Assembly: GCA_037724045.1 (NCBI GenBank) | Contig: JBBJOW010000013.1 | Span: 1-64,000 of the forward strand | DNA length: 64,000 nt | Source: DATLGB01 sp037724045 | GTDB taxonomy: Bacteria > Actinomycetota > Thermoleophilia > Solirubrobacterales > Solirubrobacteraceae | Direction of reading: 5' to 3' | Shown here: in pieces, positions 24,185 to 32,424 of the stretch | How the letters are laid out: the number at the start of each line of letters is the position of its first letter | How positions within the stretch are numbered: position 1 is the first letter of the stretch | Made by a program: the position numbers and the translations under genes | Notes under the pieces: model-generated | Told to the model about the DNA's origin: nothing | What the model saw: the letters and a program-made list of their open reading frames with translations, nothing else | Database searches by the model: none

Positions 24185-25366
24185 ATGAGCCCCTCCGGCG
24201 CGGAGCTGATCCGCCAGATCAAGAACAAGGTCGACGAGGTCGACCCCTCCCAGGTCCACGATTGGCTCGGCAACGGCGTCGTGCTCGTCGACGTCCGCGA
24301 GGACAACGAGTGGGACGCGGGCCACCTGCCGGGGGCCAAGCACGTCACCCGCGGTCACCTCGAGTCGCGCATCGAAGGCGCTGCGCCTGACCACGACGCG
24401 CACCTCGTCCTCTACTGCGCCTCGGGCAACCGCTCGGCGCTCGCCGCGCGCACGCTCACGGAGGACCTCGGCTACACGCACGTCGAGTCCATGACCGGCG
24501 GCTACACGCTGTGGAAGGACCGCGGCTACGAGGTCGAGGTGCCGCGGCACATGACTCCCCAGCAGCGCGAGCGCTACTCGCGCCACCTGCTGGTCCCCGA
24601 GATCGGCCAGGACGGCCAGGAGAAGCTGCTCGACGCGAAGGTCCTGCTGCTCGGCGCCGGCGGTCTCGGCTCGCCGATCGCGCTCTATCTCGCGGCGGCC
24701 GGCGTGGGCACGATCGGCCTCGTCGACGACGACGTCGTCGACCTCTCCAACCTGCAGCGCCAGGTCATCCACACCACCGACGGCGTCGGCACGCCGAAGG
24801 TGGACTCCGCGGAGGCCGCCATCCACGGCCTCAACCCCGACGTCAACGTCGTCAAGTATCCGACGCGCCTGGACGCCTCCAACATCATGGAGATCATCGA
24901 GGGCTACGACGTCATCGTCGACGGCGTGGACAACTTCCCGACGCGCTACCTGCTCAACGACGCCACGGTGCGCCTGCAGATCCCGGTCGTCTCTGCGTCC
25001 ATCCTCGGCTTCGACGGCCAGCTGAGCGTGTTCAAGCCCTACGACGGCCCGTGCTACCGCTGCCTGTACCCCGTGCCGCCCCCGGCCGACATGGCTCCGT
25101 CGTGCGGCGCCAACGGCGTGCTCGGCGTCCTTCCGGGCACGATGGGCCTGCTGCAGGCGACCGAGGTCGTCAAGCTCATCATCGGCGCCGGCGAGCCGAT
25201 GATCGGACGCCTGCTGCTCTACGAGGCGCTGGGCGCGACGTTCACCGAGCTCAAGGTCCGCCGTGACCCCGAGTGCCCGGTCTGCTCGCGGCCGCCAGAG
25301 GAGATCTCCGACGAGGAGATGGGCGTCTTCCCCGACTACGAGGCGTTCTGCGCCGCGGCGGGCTAG
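24185..25366 (+). CDS. moeZ: Rhodanese-ThiF adenylyltransferase/sulfurtransferase (MoeZ-like)
   Basis: A 393-residue fusion that activates a ubiquitin-like sulfur carrier by adenylation and loads sulfur on it. The N-terminal rhodanese domain (about 10-118) has the persulfide cysteine in LYCASGNRS (Cys78). The ThiF/MoeB domain (about 125-375) has the ATP loop LLGAGGLGSP (155-164), DDDVVDLSNLQRQ, and zinc-binding pairs CYRC and CPVC. The domain order is rhodanese first, opposite to Mycobacterium MoeZ where rhodanese is last. The sulfur carrier gene follows 13 bp later, so the partner is almost certainly that CysO-like protein. Confidence 0.92.
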   Translation: MSPSGAELIRQIKNKVDEVDPSQVHDWLGNGVVLVDVREDNEWDAGHLPGAKHVTRGHLESRIEGAAPDHDAHLVLYCASGNRSALAARTLTEDLGYTHVESMTGGYTLWKDRGYEVEVPRHMTPQQRERYSRHLLVPEIGQDGQEKLLDAKVLLLGAGGLGSPIALYLAAAGVGTIGLVDDDVVDLSNLQRQVIHTTDGVGTPKVDSAEAAIHGLNPDVNVVKYPTRLDASNIMEIIEGYDVIVDGVDNFPTRYLLNDATVRLQIPVVSASILGFDGQLSVFKPYDGPCYRCLYPVPPPADMAPSCGANGVLGVLPGTMGLLQATEVVKLIIGAGEPMIGRLLLYEALGATFTELKVRRDPECPVCSRPPEEISDEEMGVFPDYEAFCAAAG

Positions 25367-25379
25367 GCTCGCCGACGCC

Positions 25380-25658
25380 ATGGCCACTGTGAAGATCCCC
25401 CCCGTGTTGCGCCCGTCCGTCGGCGGCGAGAAGCAGGTCGAGGCCGGCGGCGGCAACGTCGGCGAGGTCCTGCGCGCGCTCGCCGCCGACCACCCCGCCA
25501 CCGAGTCTCAGCTCTTCAGCGGCGAGGGCCAGCTCAACCGCTACGTGAACGTCTACCTCAACGACGAGGACGTCCGCGTGCTCGACGGGCTCGACACGAA
25601 CGTGTCCGAAGGCGACACGCTCGTCATCCTGCCGGCCATGGCCGGCGGCTGGCGCTAG
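25380..25658 (+). CDS. cysO: CysO-like sulfur carrier protein ending in GGWR
   Basis: A 92-residue ubiquitin-fold protein of the MoaD/ThiS type. It matches mycobacterial CysO in spacing: VKIPPVLRPSVGGEKQVEA, then LNRYVNVYLNDEDVR and GDTLVILPAMAGG. CysO carries a C-terminal thiocarboxylate that is the sulfide donor for CysM. Here two residues (Trp-Arg) follow the Gly-Gly, so the tail should need trimming before adenylation. The JAMM peptidase gene at 29818 is a candidate for that as well as for its known role of releasing cysteine. It follows moeZ by 13 bp. Confidence 0.88.
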   Translation: MATVKIPPVLRPSVGGEKQVEAGGGNVGEVLRALAADHPATESQLFSGEGQLNRYVNVYLNDEDVRVLDGLDTNVSEGDTLVILPAMAGGWR

Positions 25659-25671
25659 ACGCCCGCTGATC

Positions 25672-25768
25672 ACCGCCTGACACCAGCCGTCGAGCGCTCG
25701 CGTGCGGGAGCACGCCACGCGCTGCCGGCCGCCGTCAGGCGGCGCCAGCGACCGCCTATCGCCAGCCG
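25672..25768. repeat. Repeat family A, copy 2, with imperfect direct repeats
   Basis: The core at 25691-25751 matches the copy at 12546-12606 at about 55 of 61 positions and can form two hairpins, one with stem GCCGCC/GGCGGC and loop GTCA. It is flanked by 18-bp direct repeats matching at 15 of 18 positions (25672-25689 and 25751-25768), of a different sequence from those around copy 1. Like copy 1 it lies between converging genes, cysO and the YihY gene, in a 198-bp gap with no other feature seen. Confidence 0.7.
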
Positions 25769-25856
25769 CTGCGCATCGCTCGCCCCGGCCCGGTGCGCGA
25801 CGAGATCGCCGGCACCGCCTTCGATCGCGCGCAGCACGCGATCGACCGCCTGCTGG

Positions 25857-26792
25857 TCAGCGCAGGAACAGCCCGCGGATGAAACCCCCGACCAGCCGGA
25901 TGAACGGCGGTCCGGGCGGGCCGTCGTATTCGCCGGCGCGGACCTTCGGCCACTCTGCGGCGAACTCCGCGCCGAGCAGGGACACGAAGGCGACGATGTA
26001 GGTGAAGACGAGGAAGGCGACCACGGAGCCCAGCGACGCGTAGACGGCGCCGTAGTCGGCGAAGTTCTGCAGGTAGAGGGTGAACAGGCGCTGAGCGAGC
26101 TCGTAGCCGAGCGCGGCCACCAGGACGCCCGGCCAGATGTCGCCCCAGCGTGGGCGCTTGGCCGGGACGAAGCGGTACATGCCCGCGAACAGGATCACCG
26201 CCAGCACCAGCGGGGCGATCGAGCCCACCCCCTGCAGGGCGTTCACGAGGTCGTTCTCGGTCTTCTCGACGAGGCGGTCGAGCAGCGTGAGACCGAGCGA
26301 CAGGGTGATGAGCACGCCGAAGACCAGGACCATGAAGAAGTCCCAGAGCTTTGCCTGGGCGGGCGGGCGCGTGTCCTCGGCGGCGAAGGCGGCGTTGAGC
26401 GCCTGCCGGATCGAGCCCATCACGTTGGAGGCGGCGAAGACGAGCGTGGCGACGCCGAGGATCCCGAAGCCGGTCACCTCGCGAGTGACGGTGAGCATGG
26501 CGTTCTCGAGCTGGCGCCGTCCCTCGTCCGCGGTCAGGGGAAGGCGGTCGAGCAGGAAGTCGACGACCTCGCGCCGGGCGGCGATGTCGTTGGCCACGAG
26601 CCCGAGGACGGCGACGCACAGGATCGCGATCGGGAAGATCGAGAAGAGCGCGAAGAAGGAGATCGACGCGGCCCGCTGGGTGCACCCGTCGCGGAAGAAC
26701 CCGCCGACTCCGTGCTCGATGAGCTGGCCCGTGCGGCGGACCGCTCGCGCGGCGCGCGATTCGTCGGCGAGGTGGGCGGGCGCGTCGGCCAT
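25857..26792 (-). CDS. YihY/BrkB family membrane protein
   Basis: A 311-residue polytopic inner-membrane protein of the YihY (formerly called RNase BN) family, now thought of as transporters or envelope proteins of unclear substrate. Features include GFFRDGCTQRAASISFFALFSIFPI near the N-terminus, six or so helices, LNAAFAAEDTR in a loop, and YAVYASLG-like AVYASLGSVVAFLVFTYI near the end. ATG at 26792 (MADAPAHLADESRA) is preferred; longer in-frame starts add proline/serine-rich sequence. It interrupts the thiocarboxylate genes on the opposite strand. Confidence 0.88.
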   Translation of the reverse strand: MADAPAHLADESRAARAVRRTGQLIEHGVGGFFRDGCTQRAASISFFALFSIFPIAILCVAVLGLVANDIAARREVVDFLLDRLPLTADEGRRQLENAMLTVTREVTGFGILGVATLVFAASNVMGSIRQALNAAFAAEDTRPPAQAKLWDFFMVLVFGVLITLSLGLTLLDRLVEKTENDLVNALQGVGSIAPLVLAVILFAGMYRFVPAKRPRWGDIWPGVLVAALGYELAQRLFTLYLQNFADYGAVYASLGSVVAFLVFTYIVAFVSLLGAEFAAEWPKVRAGEYDGPPGPPFIRLVGGFIRGLFLR

Positions 26793-26847
26793 TGACGAGG
26801 AGTACCCGGTGGCGCACGATCGTCCTCCCGTGCCCATAATCCGGGCC

Positions 26848-28535
26848 ATGGGAGGACGGGTGTGGGCGGGGATCGCGATTGCGCTGTGGCTCACGGCCGC
26901 GCCGGCGACGGCGCGACGGGCGCGCCACCGCTGGGCGGCCGCGCCGCCACCGGCGTCCTCGGCGAGGGCCAGAGCGTGCGCGCGTTCGTCGTGCGCGAAC
27001 CTGGCGGCGGCGCCGTGGCCATGGCCGACATGGAGCTACAGGGCTGGTTCGCCGCCACCCGCGACGGCCCGTACGGCATCGTCGACATGCGCCAGGCGGT
27101 CCAGGAGCGCACGGGTGGAGCGCTGCGCGCGAGCCAGGTCTTCATCCAGTCCAACCACTCGCACTCGGGCGCGGACACGATGGGCGTGTGGGGCGGTGTG
27201 CCGCTCGAGTACCGCCAGCGGATCTTCGAGCGCACCGTCGTGACGATCGTCGACGCCTACGAGGGACGCCGCACCGCCGCGCGCCTCGTCTACGGCACCG
27301 CGGACGGGCGCGACCTGCTCAACAACCAGTTCGACTACGACCCCGCCAACCAGTCCGTCGACTCCGACGTGCGCGTGCTGCAGGCGCGCAACGCCCGCGG
27401 GAAGGCGATCGCAACGCTGGTCAACTCTCCGCGCACACGACCGTGCTCGGGTCCTCGAACACGAAGGCGTCGGGCGACTGGGTGCAGCGCCTGAACCCGA
27501 TGGTCGAGAAGCTGACGGGCGCCCCCGCGGTCACCGTGGTCGGGACGCTGGGCCGCACCCAGCCCGCAGACCGCGGCTGCGCTGACGAGGCCCTCGAGGA
27601 CGACGCGGAGTCGCTGTGCGCGCTCGACACCTACGCGGGGCGCATCGCGGAGCGCGTGATCGCGGCGCTCGCGGCAGCGCGCCCGATCGGCGGCGACCCC
27701 GCGGTCGCGGCCCGCTCCTACCTCGTCCAGGACGCCGGCACCAACCCGTTCCTGCTCGGCCTGCTCTACGCGGGCGACGCGCTTGCAGCTCCCCTCAACC
27801 GCGCGCTCACCCCGCCCTGGCAAACCGGCAACGTGATCGGCACGGTGACGGGCACCGCGCGCATCGGCGACGTGCTCGTGTCCGCCGTGCCGGGCGAGAT
27901 CTATCCGCAGATCGCCGAGGCCGTCCGCGACAGCGTCGGCAAGCGGGTCCGCGGCTTCATGACGCTCGGCCTCGCCAACGACCAGCTGGGCTACATCATC
28001 GCCCCGTTCCCCGGCGCCTACGAGAAGCCGATCTGCGCGACGGCCTTCGAGGACTGCGGCGACACGCTGCCGGCCGAGCCCGGCGCGCTGCCCAACGACA
28101 ACTACTTCTTCAACGCGTCCAACACGCTCGGGGAGCGCGTCATCTGCTCCTGCTCCGCGGGGCGCAGGAGACCCTCGGGGTCGAGGGCGTGCGCGATGCG
28201 CGGGCGGAGTGCGACCTGTACGGCAATGACGCCGCGCAGCCGCCGGGCGCCGACGTGGGCGGCGACGGCACGGGGCCGGCACAGCCCAGCCGGCCGGCGC
28301 TCGCGGTGCGCTCCGCCGCCTGTCGGAAGATCGCCCGGCGGCGGGTCGTCTGCCGCTTCTTTCTCAACCGGCGCGTGCAGGCGCGGGTGCGTGTGCAGCT
28401 CGTGCGGGGCGGGCGCGGGGAGCCAAGACGGTCGACGGCCGGCACATCCGCATCGCCCTGCGCGGCAGGCGCGGCAACCGCCTGCGCCTGCGGGTGGGCG
28501 CCGATCGCCTGACCGTGCCCGTGCGACGTCGCTGA
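26848..28535 (+). pseudogene. Frameshifted neutral/alkaline ceramidase-like exported protein
   Basis: A signal peptide (MGGRVWAGIAIALWLTAAPATA) starts at 26848, but the protein continues in a second frame from about 26915 (VFIQSNHSHSGADTMGVWGG, the ceramidase-type His-x-His site), in a third frame from about 27425 (SAHTTVLGSSNTKASG to FNASNTLGERV), in a fourth from about 28140 (GAQETLGVEGVRDARAECDL) and again shifts near 28425, ending at TGA 28533-28535. At least four indels are needed to read it as one polypeptide. Family identification rests on the NHSHSG motif and the ceramidase-like length. It may be a true pseudogene or a region of indel errors. Confidence 0.6.
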
Positions 28536-28554
28536 ACCCGGAGCCGTCCGGGTA

Positions 28555-28570
28555 CTATCCTTTCTGAAGT
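28555..28570 (+). promoter_or_regulatory. Motif shared with moeZ, at the cysM start
   Basis: CTATCCTTTCTGAAGT differs at one base from the motif at 24139-24154 upstream of moeZ. Here it runs into the start codon region. TACTAT at 28553-28558 could be a -10 hexamer of a leaderless or near-leaderless cysM transcript. Confidence 0.45.
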
Positions 28571-28571
28571 G

Positions 28572-29540
28572 ATGCGTGGAGAGCTGCAGAACCGCCCCTG
28601 TGGGGGTCGCTACGGCGACATCGTGCAGGCGATCGGCAACACGCCGCTGGTCGAGCTCAAGCGCTTGTCGCCCAAGCCGGGCGTCCGCATCTGGGCCAAG
28701 CTCGAGTCGCACAATCCGACGGGCTCGGTCAAGGATCGCGTCGCCCGCGCGCTGATCGAGGACGCGGAGGAAAAGGGCCTGATCGCACCGGGCCAGACCA
28801 TCCTCGAGCCGACGTCGGGCAACACCGGCATCAGCCTCGCCATGATCTGCCGGCGCAAGGGCTACCCGCTGAAGGTCGTCATGCCCGACAACGTGACGCC
28901 GGAGCGCACACAGCTGCTGAAGATGTACGGCGCCGAGATCATCTCCTCACCCGGCGACCAGGGCTCCAACGGCGCCGTCGCCATGGCGCTCGAGATGGCC
29001 GCCGCCGACTCCTCGTACTACATGCCATACCAGTACGGCAACCCGGCCAACCCGGGCGCGCACTACAACGGCACGGCGCCTGAGATCCTCGCGGAGCTCG
29101 ACGAGATCAGCGCCTTCGTCGCCGGCCTCGGCACGGGCGGCACGCTGATGGGCAACGGCCGGCGCTTCAAGGAGGAGTTCGGCGACGCGGTCAAGATCGT
29201 TGCGGCCGAGCCGATGCAGGGCGAGCCCGTCCAGGGCCTGCGCTCCCTCGAGGACGGGTTCATCCCGCCGATCATCGACCTGTCGGTGCTGGATCGCAAG
29301 ATCTTCGTCACCAACCGCGACGCCATCGTCTGGACCCGCCGCCTGCTCGAGGAAGAGGGCATCTTCGCGGGCGTCTCCAGCGGCGCGATCGCCTCGATCG
29401 CCGTCCGCATCGCCAACGAGCTCGACGAGGGCAACGTCGTCTTCATCGTCTGCGACGACGGCTGGAAGTACCTGTCGAGCGGCCTCTACACCAAGTCGGT
29501 GGACGAGCTCGAGCAGCTCGAGTCCACCCTCTGGTGGTAA
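28572..29540 (+). CDS. cysM: Cysteine synthase, CysM type
   Basis: A 322-residue PLP enzyme of the O-acetyl/O-phosphoserine sulfhydrylase family. The cofactor lysine is in NPTGSVKDR (Lys54), the substrate loop TSGNTGIS follows at 81-88, and the phosphate-binding glycine loop is GLGTGGTL. The chain ends in ESTLWW. In Mycobacterium the CysM enzyme uses thiocarboxylated CysO as sulfur donor; the presence here of cysO, moeZ and a Mec peptidase gene supports that type. An in-frame GTG at 28569 directly precedes the ATG and either could start. No ribosome site is visible. It is followed by tatA and mec. Confidence 0.93.
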   Translation: MRGELQNRPCGGRYGDIVQAIGNTPLVELKRLSPKPGVRIWAKLESHNPTGSVKDRVARALIEDAEEKGLIAPGQTILEPTSGNTGISLAMICRRKGYPLKVVMPDNVTPERTQLLKMYGAEIISSPGDQGSNGAVAMALEMAAADSSYYMPYQYGNPANPGAHYNGTAPEILAELDEISAFVAGLGTGGTLMGNGRRFKEEFGDAVKIVAAEPMQGEPVQGLRSLEDGFIPPIIDLSVLDRKIFVTNRDAIVWTRRLLEEEGIFAGVSSGAIASIAVRIANELDEGNVVFIVCDDGWKYLSSGLYTKSVDELEQLESTLWW

Positions 29541-29556
29541 TCCCTACTCTGGGTTC

Positions 29557-29817
29557 ATGCCCAACATCGGCCTTCCCGAGCTGCTGATCGTCCTGGTCAT
29601 CGCGCTTATCGTGCTCGGCCCGAAGAAGCTGCCCGAGGCCGGGCGCTCGCTCGGCCGGGGCATGAGGGAGTTCAAGGACTCCATCTCCGGCATCACGAAC
29701 ACCGACGACGAGGACGACGACGACGACGAGCGTCCCGCCCTCGGCACGAAGTCGACCGCCAGCACGGCTTCGACCACCAGCAGCGCCGCGAGCCCCGAGA
29801 AGCAGACCACCTCTTAG
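29557..29817 (+). CDS. tatA: Twin-arginine translocase pore subunit TatA
   Basis: An 86-residue protein: one short N-terminal membrane helix (about 5-20, LPELLIVLVIALIVLGP), a hinge, the amphipathic helix KKLPEAGRSLGRGMREFKDS, then an acidic tail (DDEDDDDDE) and a Ser/Thr-rich end. This is the TatA/TatE layout of the Sec-independent export system for folded proteins. tatC is not in the window. It sits between cysM (16 bp upstream) and the Mec peptidase gene (starting in the next codon), so it shares their transcript. Confidence 0.92.
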   Translation: MPNIGLPELLIVLVIALIVLGPKKLPEAGRSLGRGMREFKDSISGITNTDDEDDDDDERPALGTKSTASTASTTSSAASPEKQTTS

Positions 29818-30213
29818 TTGCGCATCCCGCGCGCGCTCTACGACGAGCTGATCGCGCACGCGCTCGAGGAGGCGCCCAACGAGTGCGTGGGGATGATCGC
29901 TGCACGAGAGGACGAGGCGGTCGAGGTGCACCGCGCGCGCAACGCCGCCGCGAGCCCGCTGCGCTACGAGATCGATGGCATGGAGCAATACCGGCTGCAG
30001 ACCGCGATCGAGGACGCGGGCCTGGACCTCGGCGCCATCTACCACTCGCATACGCGCTCGGATCCGTATCCGTCGCAGACCGACGTCAACCTCGCTTTCT
30101 ATCCGGACTCGCTGTGCGTGATCGTCGGCATCAAGGATCGCGACGCACCCGACGTGCGCGCCTACACGATCGTCGACGAGCGGATCGCCGAAGCCGAGCT
30201 CGAGATTGCCTGA
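29818..30213 (+). CDS. mec: JAMM (M67) metallopeptidase, Mec type
   Basis: A 131-residue zinc peptidase with a complete JAMM motif: Glu22 (NECVG), then His76-x-His78, seven residues, Ser86 and Asp89 in HSHTRSDPYPSQTD. Mec of Mycobacterium cuts the CysO-cysteine amide to free cysteine after CysM has acted. The same enzyme type removes C-terminal residues after Gly-Gly in some carriers, which would fit the GGWR end of the CysO here. The start is TTG immediately after the tatA TAG; no other start is available before the first helix. Confidence 0.9.
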   Translation: MRIPRALYDELIAHALEEAPNECVGMIAAREDEAVEVHRARNAAASPLRYEIDGMEQYRLQTAIEDAGLDLGAIYHSHTRSDPYPSQTDVNLAFYPDSLCVIVGIKDRDAPDVRAYTIVDERIAEAELEIA

Positions 30214-30706
30214 CCTCGTCTGCCCGGGGTGCGGGGCGCCTGGAGCGGACTCTGAACGCTTCTGCGCCCGCTGCGGGATGCCGCTGACCTACGCGGATCC
30301 AATCTCGCTTCGCTCGAAAGAGGTCGGCGAGGTCACCGAGCGCCAGGCACGGGCCCGCAAGGTCTCCCCGCAGTACGGCGAGGGCGAGCTGGTCAAGGTC
30401 GGCTGGGCGCGCAATCAGCCCGAGGCGGAGCTGATCGCGGGGATGCTGCTGGAGGAGGGCATCCCGAGCATGTCCAAGCGCAGTCGCGGCTTCGACGTGC
30501 CCGACTTCCTGGCTGGCGGCCCGCGCGACATCCTCGTCGCCCAGTCCGGTGCCGACCACGCGCGCGACGTCCTCGACGCGACCGAGGACGCCCACCACGC
30601 GCAGCGCGAGCCGACCGCAGCCTGGGTCCGCGCGCTCGCGCTCTTCCTCGTCGTGGTGACGATCAGCCTCGTGCTCGCAGGCGTCGTCAGCGCACTGATC
30701 TCCTGA
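30206..30706 (+). CDS. Zinc-ribbon/DUF2007-like membrane protein
   Basis: A 166-residue protein with an N-terminal zinc ribbon (Cys6-x2-Cys9 and Cys20-x2-Cys23), a middle domain resembling DUF2007 (KVGWARNQPEAELIAGMLLEEGIPS through DILVAQSGADHARDVL) and one C-terminal membrane helix (ALALFLVVVTISLVLAGVV). DUF2007 domains look like signal-transduction PII-type folds of unknown ligand. TTG start at 30206 overlaps the end of mec by 8 bp, so it is the last gene of the cysM-tatA-mec run. Confidence 0.75.
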   Translation: MPDLVCPGCGAPGADSERFCARCGMPLTYADPISLRSKEVGEVTERQARARKVSPQYGEGELVKVGWARNQPEAELIAGMLLEEGIPSMSKRSRGFDVPDFLAGGPRDILVAQSGADHARDVLDATEDAHHAQREPTAAWVRALALFLVVVTISLVLAGVVSALIS

Positions 30707-30757
30707 CGAGCACCGTGTGCTCTGAGGCGTCTATGTGACGCCGGCGGGCACAGACCT

Positions 30758-31513
30758 CTAGCGGGGGCGGCGGGCCGGCAGCCGGCCTTCGGCCATGCGC
30801 TGCAGGTGCGCGCGCCAGATCACCTCGGTGTGGCGCAGCGGCCGCCCGTGGAAGGCAGCCTTGAGGCCGTGGGCGCCCTGGGCGAGCGCGACCGCCGCCG
30901 CGGTGCCCTCCTCGCGGGCGAGCAGGTCGTAGACGGAGCCGCCGAGCAGGATCGCGTCGGCGCGACCCGGCGGGAAGGCGGGGTCGGGCCCCTCGCGCAG
31001 CCGGACGGCGATGCCGGGGCGGGCGTGGTCGACCTGGCCGGAGAAGTACTGCGCGGCGCCCTCCAGCAGCCACGCCGAGCGCGTGTAACGCGCGAGCATC
31101 CGCGGGCCCAGCCGGGGGTGCAGGGCCGGGTTGGCTTCGGTCACGATCCGCCGCGCGAGCAGCGCGGTCGGCGAGAGCATGAGCAGTTCCAGCGAGCCCT
31201 CGACGTTGGACGCGCGCTTGGCCAGCACACGCGGGGACATGACGTGCAGCTCATGCTCGCCCGCCCAGCCGACGACATAGCGGCGCGCGGCGGGCGCGCT
31301 CAGGCGGCGCAGGAGCGGCAGCAGCGGCGCGGCGGCGTCGAGCTGCGCCTCGGTGCCGTGCAGGACGACGTCGAGCGGGCCGACCGCCGCCTCGAGCGTG
31401 CGCTGTAGTTGCGGGCGAGCGTCCTCGAGCGCCCGCAGGACGAGCTCGGCGTCTGCGGTGTCGCGTTCGTCGTGACGCGCGGTGAAGGTGTCAGACGCCG
31501 TCTCGAGCCACAC
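30758..31513 (-). CDS. Peptidase MA-like protein without a metal site
   Basis: A 251-residue soluble protein. The segment TRSAWLLEGAAQYFSGQ is like the region after the zinc site in peptidase_MA-type metallopeptidases (W-L-x-EG-x-A-x-Y), and PSLYDLL-like GSVYDLLAREEG follows. Upstream of it, where HExxH is expected, the sequence is LLARRIVTEANPAL, so the catalytic motif is absent. It is probably a non-enzymatic relative. GTG at 31513 overlaps the upstream DUF1152 gene by 23 bp. Function unknown. Confidence 0.6.
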   Translation of the reverse strand: MWLETASDTFTARHDERDTADAELVLRALEDARPQLQRTLEAAVGPLDVVLHGTEAQLDAAAPLLPLLRRLSAPAARRYVVGWAGEHELHVMSPRVLAKRASNVEGSLELLMLSPTALLARRIVTEANPALHPRLGPRMLARYTRSAWLLEGAAQYFSGQVDHARPGIAVRLREGPDPAFPPGRADAILLGGSVYDLLAREEGTAAAVALAQGAHGLKAAFHGRPLRHTEVIWRAHLQRMAEGRLPARRPR

Positions 31514-32423
31514 GCAGCTCGTATTCGAGTTCGGTGCGGATACCCATGCCTGCGAGGACCGTTTCCGCAGCCTCGAGTGAATCGCAGTCGCGGACCGCGG
31601 CGGCCAGGCGCGCCGGCCCGTCGATGGCGGCGCCGCAGTCGAAGAAGAAGGTGATGGCGCCGACGGGGGAGAGCTCGACGGTCCGCCGGCCTTCGCGGAT
31701 CGCCGTCTCGCCGTAGCCGCCCCGCGCGCAGCGGACGGCCATGGCGCTGGCCTCGGTGGGGACCACGGCGATCGCCGCCTCGAGCCTGGCGACCACGTCG
31801 GGCGTGAGCCCCCAGGCACCGAGCAGGCCGCCGGTAGTCGCGATCTCGGCGATGCGCTCGAGCACCTCGGCCGGCATGAGCTCCCCGTCGCAGCCGGCCC
31901 CGAAGACCGCGCCTACCGCGGGCGTGGACATGTGGGTGGCGGCGGCGAGCATGACGGAGTCGCACAACGGGCTCGCCAGGCCGGCCTCGTGCCCGTGGGC
32001 GAGGACGTCGCCGCCGACGTCGACCAGGACGACGAGCTCGCAGCGCAGCTTGGCGGCAGCGGCGTCGAGCGTCGCCGCGACGGCGCGCGGACCGCCGTTG
32101 GGGTCCACCAGCGTCACCGGCTCGCCCAGCACGCGCGCCAGGTTGGACTCGGCGAAGAGGAAGGACTTAAGCCCACCGACCCCACGCGTGCCCTGGCCCG
32201 CGAGCACCGCCCCGTCGACCAGCGGCTCGGCGCCCTCGATCTCGTCGAGCCGGCGCGGACCGGGCAGCGGGTCAACCGGCCGCCGCTCCCAGCTCACGCC
32301 GCCGACACGCGCGGTCAGGCCGAGCGAGCGTGCGTACTCGGCCGTCGCGAGCGCCCCGACGCAGTCGCCCCCGCCGCCGATGCCGACGCAGAGGACGCTG
32401 GAGGCGTTCCCGAAGACGTTCAG
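31491..32423 (-). CDS. DUF1152 family protein, apparent CTG start
   Basis: A protein of about 310 residues matching the DUF1152 family: an N-terminal glycine-rich loop (VGIGGGGDCVGALATAEYAR), then RVGGVSWERRPVDPLPGPRR, and a GGDVLAHGHE motif. The only canonical in-frame start before these motifs is a GTG at 32297, which would remove the glycine loop. Extending upstream, the first plausible initiator is CTG at 32423, two bases past the upstream TGA. Either CTG is used or a base error hides the true start. Function unknown; overlaps the next gene by 23 bp. Confidence 0.7.
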   Translation of the reverse strand: MNVFGNASSVLCVGIGGGGDCVGALATAEYARSLGLTARVGGVSWERRPVDPLPGPRRLDEIEGAEPLVDGAVLAGQGTRGVGGLKSFLFAESNLARVLGEPVTLVDPNGGPRAVAATLDAAAAKLRCELVVLVDVGGDVLAHGHEAGLASPLCDSVMLAAATHMSTPAVGAVFGAGCDGELMPAEVLERIAEIATTGGLLGAWGLTPDVVARLEAAIAVVPTEASAMAVRCARGGYGETAIREGRRTVELSPVGAITFFFDCGAAIDGPARLAAAVRDCDSLEAAETVLAGMGIRTELEYELRVARDGV

Positions 32424-32424
32424 A

